A stretch of DNA of 64,000 nucleotides from UMGS1370 sp046957575. Its GTDB lineage: Bacteria; Bacillota; Clostridia; Lachnospirales; Lachnospiraceae. The notes beneath the pieces were generated by a model, which worked only from the letters and a program-made list of their open reading frames with translations, ran no database searches and was not told the origin of the DNA. Below are positions 52,941 through 61,931 of this stretch, piece after piece. Positions within the stretch are counted from its first letter, which is position 1. Each line of letters begins with the position of its first letter. The stretch spans positions 1-64,000 of the forward strand of contig JBKUOG010000014.1 of the NCBI GenBank assembly GCA_046957575.1, read 5' to 3'. The position numbers and the translations under genes were made by a program.

Positions 52941-53666
52941 TCAGTTTGTATTAAGATATTGAAGAATCCCCAAATGAAGCGTCCAGGCTATGCGATCCTG
53001 GTATTCCTCTTCTGACAATTTGGCTGCCTCTGCCCCATTACTCAAAAAACCACATTCTGCAATGACTATAGGCGCTTTTACATGGAGCAGCAAATAGTAG
53101 CTGTCATTGGCTTTGGCACTGCGTTTGTTTCCCTCTTTTCCCCAGACATAGTCAAACCGCTTTTGAAGAATCTCCGCCAACAGCCGGCCTTTTTCTGAAT
53201 TTTTATAATAAAACATCTGTGCCCCTGACACACTCTCATCATGGTAGCTGTTCTGGTGGATACTGACTGCCAACGCCGGATTGGCTTCATTGATAATCTG
53301 ACACCGTTTTTTCATATCTGCTGACTTTTTGTGACTGTCTGACTCTTTATAAAGTCCCATATCTCTTTCTCTTGTCATAATCACTGCCACATCTGCCGCT
53401 TCCAGATATGTTTTCAGTTTTTCGGCTATCTGCAGATTAATTTCTTTCTCTTCCTGTCCAGAAACCCCGATTTTTCCCGGATCCTTTCCTCCATGACCGC
53501 TGTCAATCACTACAACCTGCTGTCTGGCCCCCCTTGCATGATTGCCTGCTGCTTCTGCAGCCTGATGTCCATCTTCTTTCATCACGCCCATGCGTCCGGC
53601 AACCAGAGCAACAATCAACAGCATTGTAATCCCCATAATGTTCTGCCACAATCTTTTCCTGTCCAT
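52941..53666 (-). CDS. cwlD: N-acetylmuramoyl-L-alanine amidase, CwlD-like
   Basis: A 241-residue Amidase_3 enzyme with an N-terminal signal anchor (IMGITMLLIVALVAGRMG). Zinc ligands are His in VVIDSGHGGKDPG, Glu in EEKEINLQIAEK and His in AVSIHQNSY; the catalytic Glu is in VIAECGFLSN. In sporulating bacteria CwlD strips side chains to begin muramic-lactam formation in the cortex; a vegetative role is also possible. GGTGGATT precedes the start. Confidence 0.88.
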   Translation of the reverse strand: MDRKRLWQNIMGITMLLIVALVAGRMGVMKEDGHQAAEAAGNHARGARQQVVVIDSGHGGKDPGKIGVSGQEEKEINLQIAEKLKTYLEAADVAVIMTRERDMGLYKESDSHKKSADMKKRCQIINEANPALAVSIHQNSYHDESVSGAQMFYYKNSEKGRLLAEILQKRFDYVWGKEGNKRSAKANDSYYLLLHVKAPIVIAECGFLSNGAEAAKLSEEEYQDRIAWTLHLGILQYLNTN

Positions 53667-53718
53667 AATCCACCGAAAGCATATCTTTTCTCTTCAGTAT
53701 ATTATGGTATTGTGTCCA

Positions 53719-55173
53719 CTATTCCCCGTCCAGTCCCTTCCTGGAGTCTAAAAGATTGTAATCTGTGGTAGCTTCCTCCAGTATGTATTCCAGATATTCT
53801 GTCTCCAGACTTGGATATCCGTATTCCTGCCACATGGTAAATAGCGGGCTGTCCTTCATTTCATCTGCAATTTCCACTGCTCTTCCCCAATAGTAATAGC
53901 ACTTGGCAATAGCATAAAAATCTGACATTTCTTCCATTTGTTTTTCTGTCAGCACATTGTCTTCTCTTTTGCTCAGCCTGTCATATGCCTGATTATAAAA
54001 TACCCGTTCCAGAAATGGTTTCTGATAGGAAGAAAATTTGAGAAGATTTTCATCCTGAATTCCATGAACCCCTGCCCATTTTTCCATGTCAACCACCTGG
54101 GTATGATACTGAAAACTCCTATCTGTTTCATCAAAATATAAAACGCCGTACTGACATGGCGGTACTGCAAGGGAACTGGTAACAATCTCCCAAACTCCCT
54201 CCTTTGCCACATCATCCGAATTAGCAAAATGCTGGACATGGAGATGGCCGCTTAAAAACAGCGGTATATTCCCCCAGCCTTCCAGTCTTTCTACAAGAGC
54301 CTCGTTATGTTCTATCGTACAGTCAGCGGAATATATCCTGCTTTCTTCCAACAGATTGTGGTGAGCCACCGGAATCACATTGATTCCTTCCTCAAACGCC
54401 TGTTCAAGCTGGCTGTCTATCCACTCATAAGTATCTGTATCAATCATGCCGCCCACCTGCGCTCCTCCGTCATACTGACAGGTATCCAGCATCAGCATTC
54501 TGGTAGAGTCGCTAATCTCATACATATAGCTTAATGAGTGGGGATCCCTGCTGAGAGCATCATCATATCCCATTGCAAGATAAATCTGCCCGAACTCTTC
54601 AGGGCTGGTCTTCTCTGCCGGATATCTCTGATCTTCCTCAATTCTGGCTGCACTATTGTTATTAATATCGTGGTTTCCGGGAATTACCAATACTGGTATT
54701 CCTGCGTTTTCAATTTTGGCAAGCTTTTCTGCCAGTTCCTGATGACTGGCTTTTTCTCCATTATACGAAAGATCGCCGCTTAAAATCACTGCGTCAGGCC
54801 GCTCATTTAAAACTTCTTCTATAAAAGCATCTGTAATTTCCCAGATATAGTTGGTTACCTTTCCATCTCCATGTTCCATAGAGTGGACAAACCCTGTCCC
54901 TCTGTCCGTCAGATCCGAAGCCAGATAATGAATATCTGTTGCAATAATTAATTTTAACCCTTTTGGCTCTTTTGGCATCTCCTGTTCGGTATTATCGGGA
55001 AACGGCGCTATCGTCTCCAGCTCCTCTTTGGGAGGTCCTGTCTGAACACTGGCAGTTGTCTCCTGCTCTGCCGGCTCTGTTGCCACTGTTTCATCCGTAA
55101 GTGTCAACCGGCTGCAGCTTGTAACTGCCAGGACTGCTGCTGATGCCAAAACTGCTGTTACCCTTCGTTTCAT
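53719..55173 (-). CDS. Metallophosphoesterase lipoprotein
   Basis: 484 residues from the ATG at 55173, which has GAGGCGGGAAAAAGT upstream; a TTG further up overlaps the GH18 stop. The signal peptide ends in a lipobox (LAVTSC), so it is a surface lipoprotein. A Thr/Glu-rich linker follows, then calcineurin-type motifs ATDIHYLA, ILSGDLSYNG, IPGNHDINN and FLSGHLHVQH. Close relatives are annotated as 3',5'-cyclic-AMP-type phosphodiesterases, but an extracellular substrate is expected. Probably in one transcript with the GH18 gene. Confidence 0.85.
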   Translation of the reverse strand: MKRRVTAVLASAAVLAVTSCSRLTLTDETVATEPAEQETTASVQTGPPKEELETIAPFPDNTEQEMPKEPKGLKLIIATDIHYLASDLTDRGTGFVHSMEHGDGKVTNYIWEITDAFIEEVLNERPDAVILSGDLSYNGEKASHQELAEKLAKIENAGIPVLVIPGNHDINNNSAARIEEDQRYPAEKTSPEEFGQIYLAMGYDDALSRDPHSLSYMYEISDSTRMLMLDTCQYDGGAQVGGMIDTDTYEWIDSQLEQAFEEGINVIPVAHHNLLEESRIYSADCTIEHNEALVERLEGWGNIPLFLSGHLHVQHFANSDDVAKEGVWEIVTSSLAVPPCQYGVLYFDETDRSFQYHTQVVDMEKWAGVHGIQDENLLKFSSYQKPFLERVFYNQAYDRLSKREDNVLTEKQMEEMSDFYAIAKCYYYWGRAVEIADEMKDSPLFTMWQEYGYPSLETEYLEYILEEATTDYNLLDSRKGLDGE

Positions 55174-55186
55174 ACTTTTTCCCGCC

Positions 55187-56842
55187 TCATTCAAAAGTTA
55201 TGATATCCCATATGGAAGCCGGTTCAAATCCCAATTTCCAGCATCCCACTCCGCCCAGATCATTGTCGCGGATTACATCCATTTTTAATTTGAGAGATTT
55301 CTCTTCTTCCATCCACAAATACTGAGAACCTCCTTCGATTCCCTTTTCTCCGTAATATTGTCCCAAACTGTCCTGCCAATAAAGTTCTACCTGATTTTCT
55401 TCTATCCATTTTTGGGCTTTTTCGATTCCCATGGCCTCAGAAGTTATCTCTCCATCCTCTGTCTCTGTCCAGAGTCTGGTATAAAACGGGATTGCATTAA
55501 TTACTTTTTCCCTGGGAACGTCTAACAAAGTATTTTCAATTCCTTTTTTCACATAATCTATGGATGCCACACTTCCAGGCTCTCCCCCTGCATAATGCTC
55601 ATCATACCCCATGACTATGACATAATCTGCCACTATTCCCTGTTCTTTCCTATCATAGAAGCGGTTATAGGCAGCCGGAACATAATTGTCTACTGATAAA
55701 ATCAGTCCATTATTCCGGCAGGCAGCAGACATTTCCCGGATAAACTGAACATAGTGGGGGCCTGCACTTTCTTTCAAACTTTCAAAATCCAGATTATAGC
55801 CGTCAAAACCATATTTCTTTGCGTCCGCCATCAGATTATGAATCAGCTTTTTCCTTACAGATGTTTTTGACAACAATACTTCTGACTGCACATCTTTGCT
55901 GAAATTGTCAATGAGCGCCCATACAGAAACACCGGCATCATGGGCTTTTTTTACATATTCTGAATCTGCCAGGCATTTATAATTGCCCTCATTGTCTGTC
56001 AATGCAAACCAGGTTGGACTGATGACATTCACACCCTTGGTATTGCCGTAGTAACTGTCAAAGGTACTGTTTGCCTCTTTTGTTGTCACCTGATGCCAGG
56101 CCAGAACCACCTTTTCATCTAATGCCAGCCTGGTATACTCCGGCTCTTCAAAATCACTTTTGGGAGTAATATTCTGTATCTCTCCCAGACGTTTATTTTC
56201 AATATAGCCGATAAATCCATCCTGTGTGCGGACTTTTGACCATTTCTCCATCTGCTCCAGCACTTTTACCTGCGTCCCGGCTTCTGCCCGCGTAATGATA
56301 GGACTTTTGATGCCTCCTTTTTGACGGATCATACAGTCTTTCTCCACAGATGCCCAGGACTCCGACGCCCATGTATTATTAATAAATACGCGCTTTGCTT
56401 CTTTGGTGTCAAAAGCGCCTATCGCAATATCCGTATAAGCAGCAACCATATTAAGGGACAAAAATACTTCCTGATCCGTTACCCATAATAACGGCTTTCC
56501 ATCCTCGCCCACAGTAGTGCTGTCCGCATAACGGATTTCTGTTGGAAGTGCATAAGAAAGAATCTTTTCTCCCTCATCCCAGTAAAAGCGCTTGTTTAAA
56601 TTGCTGTTTACCCATTCTAATGGAAGATAGGTAGTCTCATTGATATACAATCCTCTGGCTTCTGATTTCTCGTCATTCAGAATCAGTGCAACCGCATCTT
56701 TTTCCACATCAAAAGCATCTGAAGCCTCCATCCATTCATCGGATGGCGTATACCGCTCTATTATCTGAACTCCCATATAACCGGCAGCAATTAATATAAG
56801 CAATCCGATTGCAATAAACATGGGCAGCAGTCTTCTCATCAT
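55187..56842 (-). CDS. GH18 hydrolase with SH3 and copper-amine-oxidase-like domain
   Basis: About 551 residues. N-terminal membrane anchor (MFIAIGLLILIAAGYMGV), a domain like the Cu-amine-oxidase N-domain (about 40-140), an SH3b domain (about 180-225, GTQVKVLEQMEKWSKVRT) and a GH18 barrel with the catalytic motif YGFDGYNLDFES. This layout matches spore/cell-wall SleL/YaaH-like glucosaminidases. The start at 56842 follows TTGGAGGATGCTGGG. The upstream frame to 56875 is not supported. Together with CwlD and the phosphoesterase it suggests an envelope-remodelling group. Confidence 0.85.
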   Translation of the reverse strand: MMRRLLPMFIAIGLLILIAAGYMGVQIIERYTPSDEWMEASDAFDVEKDAVALILNDEKSEARGLYINETTYLPLEWVNSNLNKRFYWDEGEKILSYALPTEIRYADSTTVGEDGKPLLWVTDQEVFLSLNMVAAYTDIAIGAFDTKEAKRVFINNTWASESWASVEKDCMIRQKGGIKSPIITRAEAGTQVKVLEQMEKWSKVRTQDGFIGYIENKRLGEIQNITPKSDFEEPEYTRLALDEKVVLAWHQVTTKEANSTFDSYYGNTKGVNVISPTWFALTDNEGNYKCLADSEYVKKAHDAGVSVWALIDNFSKDVQSEVLLSKTSVRKKLIHNLMADAKKYGFDGYNLDFESLKESAGPHYVQFIREMSAACRNNGLILSVDNYVPAAYNRFYDRKEQGIVADYVIVMGYDEHYAGGEPGSVASIDYVKKGIENTLLDVPREKVINAIPFYTRLWTETEDGEITSEAMGIEKAQKWIEENQVELYWQDSLGQYYGEKGIEGGSQYLWMEEEKSLKLKMDVIRDNDLGGVGCWKLGFEPASIWDIITFE

Positions 56843-56889
56843 CCCAGCATCCTCCAATACAATAAACTGAATCACTATCTTTCTTAGGA

Positions 56890-57030
56890 ATTATACCATA
56901 TCAGCAGGAAAGCACGCGACTGCGAAGCAGGCATTTGTTTTCACCTGATATGGTAACGGCAAAATGTGTTAGCTGCCAAGGGCAGCGGCAGATGTGCGCA
57001 GCACAGCTGCATTTTGGAGTTATTATACCA
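56890..57030. repeat. Palindromic element flanked by 9-base direct repeats
   Basis: ATTATACCA occurs at 56890-56898 and 57022-57030. Between them, TACCATATCAG pairs with CTGATATGGTA (56894-56955), and CAAAATG with CATTTTG (56960-57016) around GC-rich hairpins. The structure is like a small non-coding transposable unit with a target duplication. It fills half of the 312-base gap between the GH18 gene and the next one; nothing else is seen there. Confidence 0.55.
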
Positions 57031-57154
57031 CACCTTATCCCCCAATCCTAATTAAATTTTCATTACAGATCCCTCCCGTCAATTCTGCTGTCAGGCTGAG
57101 ACGGCATCACTGATCGTTCCCTCCCGCTTTACATTTTACTCTGTAATAGCTGCT

Positions 57155-57394
57155 TTAATTTTTTAAGTAGATTCTGTCAAACCGTATTTCCTTAAGACAT
57201 CCCTCCTCTGCACCAACATAATCACCCATATAAAAGCCGCCGTCTTCCCTCGTCTCAAAAATCCGGCGCCATTCAGCTTCTGTACTTAGTTTCCCATCAA
57301 TATAAATAGGGATTCCCTTGCTGTAATACCTTCTAAGTCCTTCTAAATACCTCTGCTGCTGATGTACCTTTTCTGATTCTTCATCATACCCCAT
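57155..57394 (-). CDS. Small hypothetical protein
   Basis: A 79-residue charged protein (MGYDEESEKVHQQQRYLEGL start). AAGGAGGTTTT lies directly before the ATG at 57394; the longer frame to 57439 lacks a site. A segment GIPIYIDGKLSTEAEWRRIF resembles short Lachnospiraceae proteins of unknown function. No motif points to an activity. Confidence 0.6.
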   Translation of the reverse strand: MGYDEESEKVHQQQRYLEGLRRYYSKGIPIYIDGKLSTEAEWRRIFETREDGGFYMGDYVGAEEGCLKEIRFDRIYLKN

Positions 57395-57496
57395 AAAACC
57401 TCCTTGCCGCGTACCCGGCATCCCGCACCAGAAAAACAAGAACCTTACAAGGAGACTTTTTGTGACATACTATAATCCTGTACTGCAGTCCTTATT

Positions 57497-58063
57497 TTAT
57501 CTAAGCAGATGCCCAAATAAGCTGATTGTCTCTTTTGTTACACCATAAGCATCCCATATGCAGGGAACCCGTTCGATAGAAACATTCAGATATTTTTCCG
57601 CCTGTTTCCTGGCATCTTCACTGCCGAATGCGTTCAGATAATGCCATCCTTCTTTTGGCTTTTTTCTCTCTTTTAGTAATGACATGAAAGATTCTGTCTG
57701 CCATTCGCAAAAAGATCCGATAATCAGCTTCTTTTGGCATCGGATTAAATCTGCCCTTCGTCCTTCCTCTTCTCTGCCGCAGTCTAACAAAATGGCCTCA
57801 TATTCCCCGCACATACACTGAATCAGCGTCTCGTCATCTGCCTTGGGAAAATAGCTGACTCCAAGGATCCGATATCGGTTTTTTGGCTTTTTTAAGCCCA
57901 GACAGATTACTCCAAACCGATCAAAATCCCCATGATTGTTCCACTCTAAAACAGCGGTTCGTCTGTTTTTTACCCCTGACAGATAGTTGGCCAGAAGAAG
58001 CGTCAGATGGGTCGCTCCGACCCCGGACCCGGCCCCCAGGATTCCTATGGTCTCTTTTTCAAT
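57497..58063 (-). CDS. MinD/ParA-like P-loop protein, no canonical start (possible frameshift product)
   Basis: The coding frame opens at 58093 and contains TIGILGAGSGVGATHLTLLL (a degenerate Walker A of the FlhG/TadZ type) and, near the middle, EAILLDCG. The only ATG in frame (57814) would delete this domain, and there is no ATG, GTG or TTG between the upstream stop and the P-loop. An ATT at 58063 after AATAAGGA is a possible start (given here). Alternatively the slippery heptamer at 58075-58081 shifts ribosomes from the kinase gene by -1 into this frame, producing a fusion. A single-base assembly error would look the same. Confidence 0.6.
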   Translation of the reverse strand: MEKETIGILGAGSGVGATHLTLLLANYLSGVKNRRTAVLEWNNHGDFDRFGVICLGLKKPKNRYRILGVSYFPKADDETLIQCMCGEYEAILLDCGREEEGRRADLIRCQKKLIIGSFCEWQTESFMSLLKERKKPKEGWHYLNAFGSEDARKQAEKYLNVSIERVPCIWDAYGVTKETISLFGHLLR

Positions 58064-59484
58064 AAATTCCTTATTTTTAAAAAATTCCTTGCCCTATCAT
58101 CTCCTTTCTTTCCAGTCAGCCTGTCCCATAGTTCTCTGTAAAAGCTTTCTGCTTCTCTGCCCGGTCTGGATACCTTTGAAAAATACGGCATAGATACCGT
58201 TGCATGCTCCAGCCCTTTTCCTGGGCAGTGCGGCATAAATCCGGCTTCCAGAAAATTAAACACCAGAATCAGTCCGTCTCCGCCAAGTTCTCCTGCTGCT
58301 CTGCTGTTTTCCGCCTGATTATAGGGCTTTCCGCCGCACACGCACAGCAAATGTTTATGCAGAGAATCCGTCTTTTCATGATCCCGCAGAGCGGTCCGGC
58401 GATCCGTCCCGTAGTCTCTGATGTATACTGGAAAATGCTCTGCCTCGTTCAGCCTGACCTGCGGACCATAATGAGGGAGCAGTCTCCATGGCCCGACATG
58501 GCAGATCCCGCAGCTATCCGGCTCTGCATGGGTATGTTCTGCTAACAGGATTCCATGACCGGACTGATTGCGCTCTTCATAGAGATTGGGGATTCCCCAT
58601 TTCCAGAGGCAGGATGACAGGCCCAGTGCCAGATGGGTAACTCCAATATTAGGAGCGCTTCCGGTGATGGACACAATTCGAGTGACATCAGAAGATTCCT
58701 GAACTTCCACAAACTCTGTATGAAGAAGAGTTTCCAACCGCAGTTTTACCTCCAGAGCCGTCCCCGGCCGTTTGTTTCTGCTCTGTAAGCAGTCTCTCAC
58801 AATAGTTCCAAGTTCCCGGCCCAACGCCATGTCCCAATCAATGCAAATCTCCCGCCCTGCGCTTTTGGGCAGTTTTCCGGTCGCCAGATAGAATAGAAGC
58901 ACACCAATGGCATATATGTCTGTCCGCTCATCTAATGGTTCTCCTGTATACTGCTCTGGAGCCGCACATCCAGGCGTCCCGAAGCGAACGCTGGTTTCAT
59001 TTGCCTGCGTCATATAATCCGCATTTCCAAAGTCTACCAATTTGACGGTGTCATGGCATAAAAGAAGGTTATTCGGCTGTAAATCCAAGTATAAAATGGG
59101 GTCTCTTCCTGCAGAATGCAGGTATTGTACCAGACTGCATATTTGAATCCCGTAACGGACTGCCATGCTTCTGGTGAGATAACCCTGGCGCTGAACCAGA
59201 GTCTTTAAAGATTCTCCTTCAAGAAATTCTTCGATAAGATAGCAATGTGTATTGGTTTCCTCTAAATCGTATATGATAGGGATGGATGGGTGGTGAAGAG
59301 TCCGCATAATCCGAGCCTCCCGCAGAAACTGCCCGTAACCGGCATCTGACTTAGGCACTTCTTTAATAGCACGATACTCCCCCAGTCCCTCATGTCTTGC
59401 CAGATAAACAGTCCCGGTCCGCCCTCTCCCGATAATACGGCATAGACGATACTTTCCAAACAGAATGGTGTCCTGAATGTCCAC
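58045..59484 (-). CDS. Ser/Thr protein kinase with C-terminal P-loop-like domain
   Basis: A 479-residue protein. The kinase domain (about 10-265) has Gly-rich GRGRTGTVY, the ATP Lys41 (YRAIKEV), the catalytic loop YLDLQPNN (HRD changed to YLD, Asp kept), DFG in LVDFGNADY and APE in GCAAPEQYTG. Residues about 270-470 form a degenerate MinD-like domain (RIVSITGSAPNIGVTHLAL) resembling the product of the overlapping next frame. The start is uncertain: the GTG at 59484 touches its own AAAGGAG site. The last codons contain TTTAAAA; see the frameshift feature. Partners and substrates are unknown. Confidence 0.8.
   Translation of the reverse strand: MDIQDTILFGKYRLCRIIGRGRTGTVYLARHEGLGEYRAIKEVPKSDAGYGQFLREARIMRTLHHPSIPIIYDLEETNTHCYLIEEFLEGESLKTLVQRQGYLTRSMAVRYGIQICSLVQYLHSAGRDPILYLDLQPNNLLLCHDTVKLVDFGNADYMTQANETSVRFGTPGCAAPEQYTGEPLDERTDIYAIGVLLFYLATGKLPKSAGREICIDWDMALGRELGTIVRDCLQSRNKRPGTALEVKLRLETLLHTEFVEVQESSDVTRIVSITGSAPNIGVTHLALGLSSCLWKWGIPNLYEERNQSGHGILLAEHTHAEPDSCGICHVGPWRLLPHYGPQVRLNEAEHFPVYIRDYGTDRRTALRDHEKTDSLHKHLLCVCGGKPYNQAENSRAAGELGGDGLILVFNFLEAGFMPHCPGKGLEHATVSMPYFSKVSRPGREAESFYRELWDRLTGKKGDDRARNFLKIRNLLKKRP
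58075..58081 (-). other. TTTAAAA slippery heptamer, possible -1 frameshift site
   Basis: In the kinase frame the codons are TTT TTA AAA, so T-TTA-AAA fits the X-XXY-YYZ rule exactly. The -1 frame continues for 190 codons through the P-loop protein, while the zero frame stops 12 codons later. AGGGCAAGG lies just upstream (a possible ribosome-pausing site) and a GC-rich stretch (GGGGGCCGGGTCCGGGG) follows 25 bases downstream. Confidence 0.5.
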
Positions 59485-59602
59485 CTCCTTTTTCTGATGT
59501 CATCTCTCAATCCCATTATAATATAGCAAATCGGGATATTCAACTAATAGACTTTTTTAGACTTCCAAATTACAACTTTTTTTAATTTTGTTCACATAGT
59601 AA

Positions 59603-59632
59603 TTGCCATTTGATGATAAAATATAGTATAGT
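59603..59632 (+). promoter_or_regulatory. Promoter of mecA
   Basis: TTGCCA (59603-59608), 18-base spacer, TATAGT (59627-59632), about 75 bases before the start. The gap to the divergent kinase gene (221 bases) holds nothing else recognised. Confidence 0.6.
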
Positions 59633-59705
59633 AATAGCAAGATGTCTCCTGTGCGGCAATTGTCCGCCAACCCTTTAAACAGTAAAAGATAGGAAGTGAT
59701 TTTCC

Positions 59706-60431
59706 ATGAAAATAGAACGTATTAATGAAAACCAAATCCGCTGTACGCTTACCAGTTTTGACTTGAGTGTACGCAATCTGAATTTAGGCGAACTGGCCTA
59801 CGGCAGCGAAAAAGCAAGAAAGCTTTTCCGCGAGATGATTCAAAAGGCATCTAATGAAGTCGGCTTTGAGGCAGAAGATATTCCGCTGATGGTAGAAGCC
59901 ATTCCGCTTTCCAACGAAAGCGTTATGTTAGTGATCACAAAAGTAGAAGACCCTGAAGAACTGGATACCCGATTCTCCAAGTTCTCTCCTTTTAATGAAG
60001 AGGATTCTTCTCTTCTCGGCACTCTTGCCACTGAACTTTTAGAAGGTACAGACAGTATCCTGGATCTGCTTCACGAACTGGAGCCTTCCCAGATGGTTTC
60101 TGCAGATAATTCCAAAAATGCGGAACTTTCGGAATCCGCCCAGACGTTCCGCATTTTTACTTTCCAAAAGCTGGATTTAATCAGCGAAGCGGCCAGAGCT
60201 GTAGGCGGACAATTCTCCGGCGAGAGCACCCTTTACAAAAAGCCGGAAGAGGGCCCTTACTTTCTGATTCTGAAAAAGCCTGCGGATTCCTCTGATTTTA
60301 ACAGAATCTGTAATACCATGGCCGAATACGGCGCAAAAATCCGCCACGATTATGCTACTGAGTCCTATTATGAAGAGCACTACGAAGTATTGATCCGCAG
60401 CAATGCCCTGCAGATCTTAGCTGGTCTGTAA
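59706..60431 (+). CDS. mecA: MecA adaptor protein
   Basis: A 241-residue adaptor that targets substrates to ClpC/ClpP. N-terminal recognition domain MKIERINENQIRCTLTSFDL with an acidic region DPEELDTRFSKFSPFNEED, linker with serines, and C-terminal ClpC-binding domain (FRIFTFQKLDLISEAAR, LYKKPEEGPYFLIL). Full length. AGGAAGTGATTTTCC upstream. In Bacillus it controls competence and proteostasis. Confidence 0.94.
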   Translation: MKIERINENQIRCTLTSFDLSVRNLNLGELAYGSEKARKLFREMIQKASNEVGFEAEDIPLMVEAIPLSNESVMLVITKVEDPEELDTRFSKFSPFNEEDSSLLGTLATELLEGTDSILDLLHELEPSQMVSADNSKNAELSESAQTFRIFTFQKLDLISEAARAVGGQFSGESTLYKKPEEGPYFLILKKPADSSDFNRICNTMAEYGAKIRHDYATESYYEEHYEVLIRSNALQILAGL

Positions 60432-60451
60432 TCACATCTTCCATTTACATA

Positions 60452-60495
60452 GGAAACAGGCCGGGAATCCAACCATCTGCTTCCCGACCTGTTTC
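60452..60495. terminator. Bidirectional terminator between mecA and the sulfatase
   Basis: GGAAACAGGCCGGGAA pairs with TTCCCGACCTGTTTCTT with one mismatch; it ends both convergent genes. On the plus strand TTGTGTAAT follows. Confidence 0.75.
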
Positions 60496-60525
60496 TTGTG
60501 TAATACACTTTGGCTATATTCTGCT

Positions 60526-61911
60526 TTACTGCTGTGCCAGCAAAAACGGATCATTCAGCCGTTTTAAATATTCCTTTAAAATACTTTCATACTCCTGCGC
60601 TTCCGGATCCAGATACGCAAGTTCTTTTGGGTTCATCTGATAGGGATCCGAAACGTTGTCATACAGCAGTCGTTTGGGTTCTGCTCCCGGCTCACAGCCC
60701 AAATCCACAATATAGGTATGGGTTTTGGTGCGGATTCCCCGCCATCCAAAGGATTTGGGATTCATTCCTCTTTCCCGGTAGGGATTTACCAGTTCCGGCA
60801 TTCCGGGGAACATACAAAGGTATGCATGTTCTGGTTCTGCTTCCCCTGCGGCTGTCTTTGTAATATAATTTCCCAGCGCTTTTCCCTCTATCGTATCTGG
60901 AAGTTTCACTCCCAGCAACTGAAGCAGGGTCGGCATGTGATCCTGACTGGCAAAAAGAACGCCGCTTTCTCCGGCTGGAATGCCCGGTCCATGAAAATAC
61001 AGCGGAATCCGAATGGACTCTTCATACCAGATGTTCTTTCCATATCTTCCATGAGAACCCATACAGTCTCCATGGTCTGCAGATAAAACAATAATGGTAT
61101 CTTCCATCAGGCCGTTTTCCTTCAGATACCCCAAAAGCCGGCCAAAATTCTCATCTAATCCGCTGACAGCAGCAAAATATTCCTGCCTTTTCTTTTGGTA
61201 CTCCGGGTCCTCTCTAAAGGCTTTTGGCACATTTTCCCTGAAGGGAATTTCCTTTCCTTCATACAAATCCATATATTTTTCCGGAACCAAATCATATGGG
61301 GGATGAGGCGGGTTCCAGGAAATAAACAGACTGAAGGGCCGGTCTTTATCTCTGTGCTCCAGATAGTCGATTGCTGCGTCTGTCTCAAATTCAGGTGACC
61401 ATTTTTCAGAAATAATCATTTCATCGGTATCCCGCCAGTAGTGGGGTTTCAAATGATTATCCATGGCCCCATAGGACAGCCAGTAATCAATGTGGTGACG
61501 TCTCTCTCCCGGCGGCGTATAAGCATCCCAGTATTGTGCTCCTGATGCCGGACGAGCATGGAAATTCTCTTCGCTTCCATCCAGATGCCATTTTCCAATA
61601 TATGCATTTTCATAGCCTGCTTCATGAAGAACATCGGAAATCGTTACTTCCTGAGGTCTTAGCATCACCACCTCGTCCAGGCCAATCTTACAATTTGTCC
61701 ACATCCCGCAGCTTTGGGGATATTTTCCAGTCAGAAGCGCTGCCCTGTGGGGCGAGCACAATGGATAGGTGCTGACTGCATTGGTGCAGCACATACTTTC
61801 TGCTGCAAATGCATCCATATTCGGCGTCAGCACCGGATCCTCCCCTGCCGCCCCAACTGCGTGGGCCCGCCACTGATCTGCAAAGATATAAAGCAGATTC
61901 TTTGATTTCAT
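60526..61911 (-). CDS. Sulfatase (formylglycine type)
   Basis: A 461-residue alkaline-phosphatase-superfamily sulfatase. The active-site motif CSPHRAALLTGKYP holds the Cys that an anaerobic maturase (anSME) turns into formylglycine. Metal ligands include FADQWR at the N-terminus and SADHGDCMGSHG. No signal peptide is visible, so it may act on imported sulfated sugars. With the lipoprotein and permease upstream it suggests use of sulfated host glycans (mucin, glycosaminoglycans); a maturase gene is not in the window. Confidence 0.9.
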   Translation of the reverse strand: MKSKNLLYIFADQWRAHAVGAAGEDPVLTPNMDAFAAESMCCTNAVSTYPLCSPHRAALLTGKYPQSCGMWTNCKIGLDEVVMLRPQEVTISDVLHEAGYENAYIGKWHLDGSEENFHARPASGAQYWDAYTPPGERRHHIDYWLSYGAMDNHLKPHYWRDTDEMIISEKWSPEFETDAAIDYLEHRDKDRPFSLFISWNPPHPPYDLVPEKYMDLYEGKEIPFRENVPKAFREDPEYQKKRQEYFAAVSGLDENFGRLLGYLKENGLMEDTIIVLSADHGDCMGSHGRYGKNIWYEESIRIPLYFHGPGIPAGESGVLFASQDHMPTLLQLLGVKLPDTIEGKALGNYITKTAAGEAEPEHAYLCMFPGMPELVNPYRERGMNPKSFGWRGIRTKTHTYIVDLGCEPGAEPKRLLYDNVSDPYQMNPKELAYLDPEAQEYESILKEYLKRLNDPFLLAQQ

Positions 61912-61931
61912 AAGTCTTTTCTTACCCTCTT

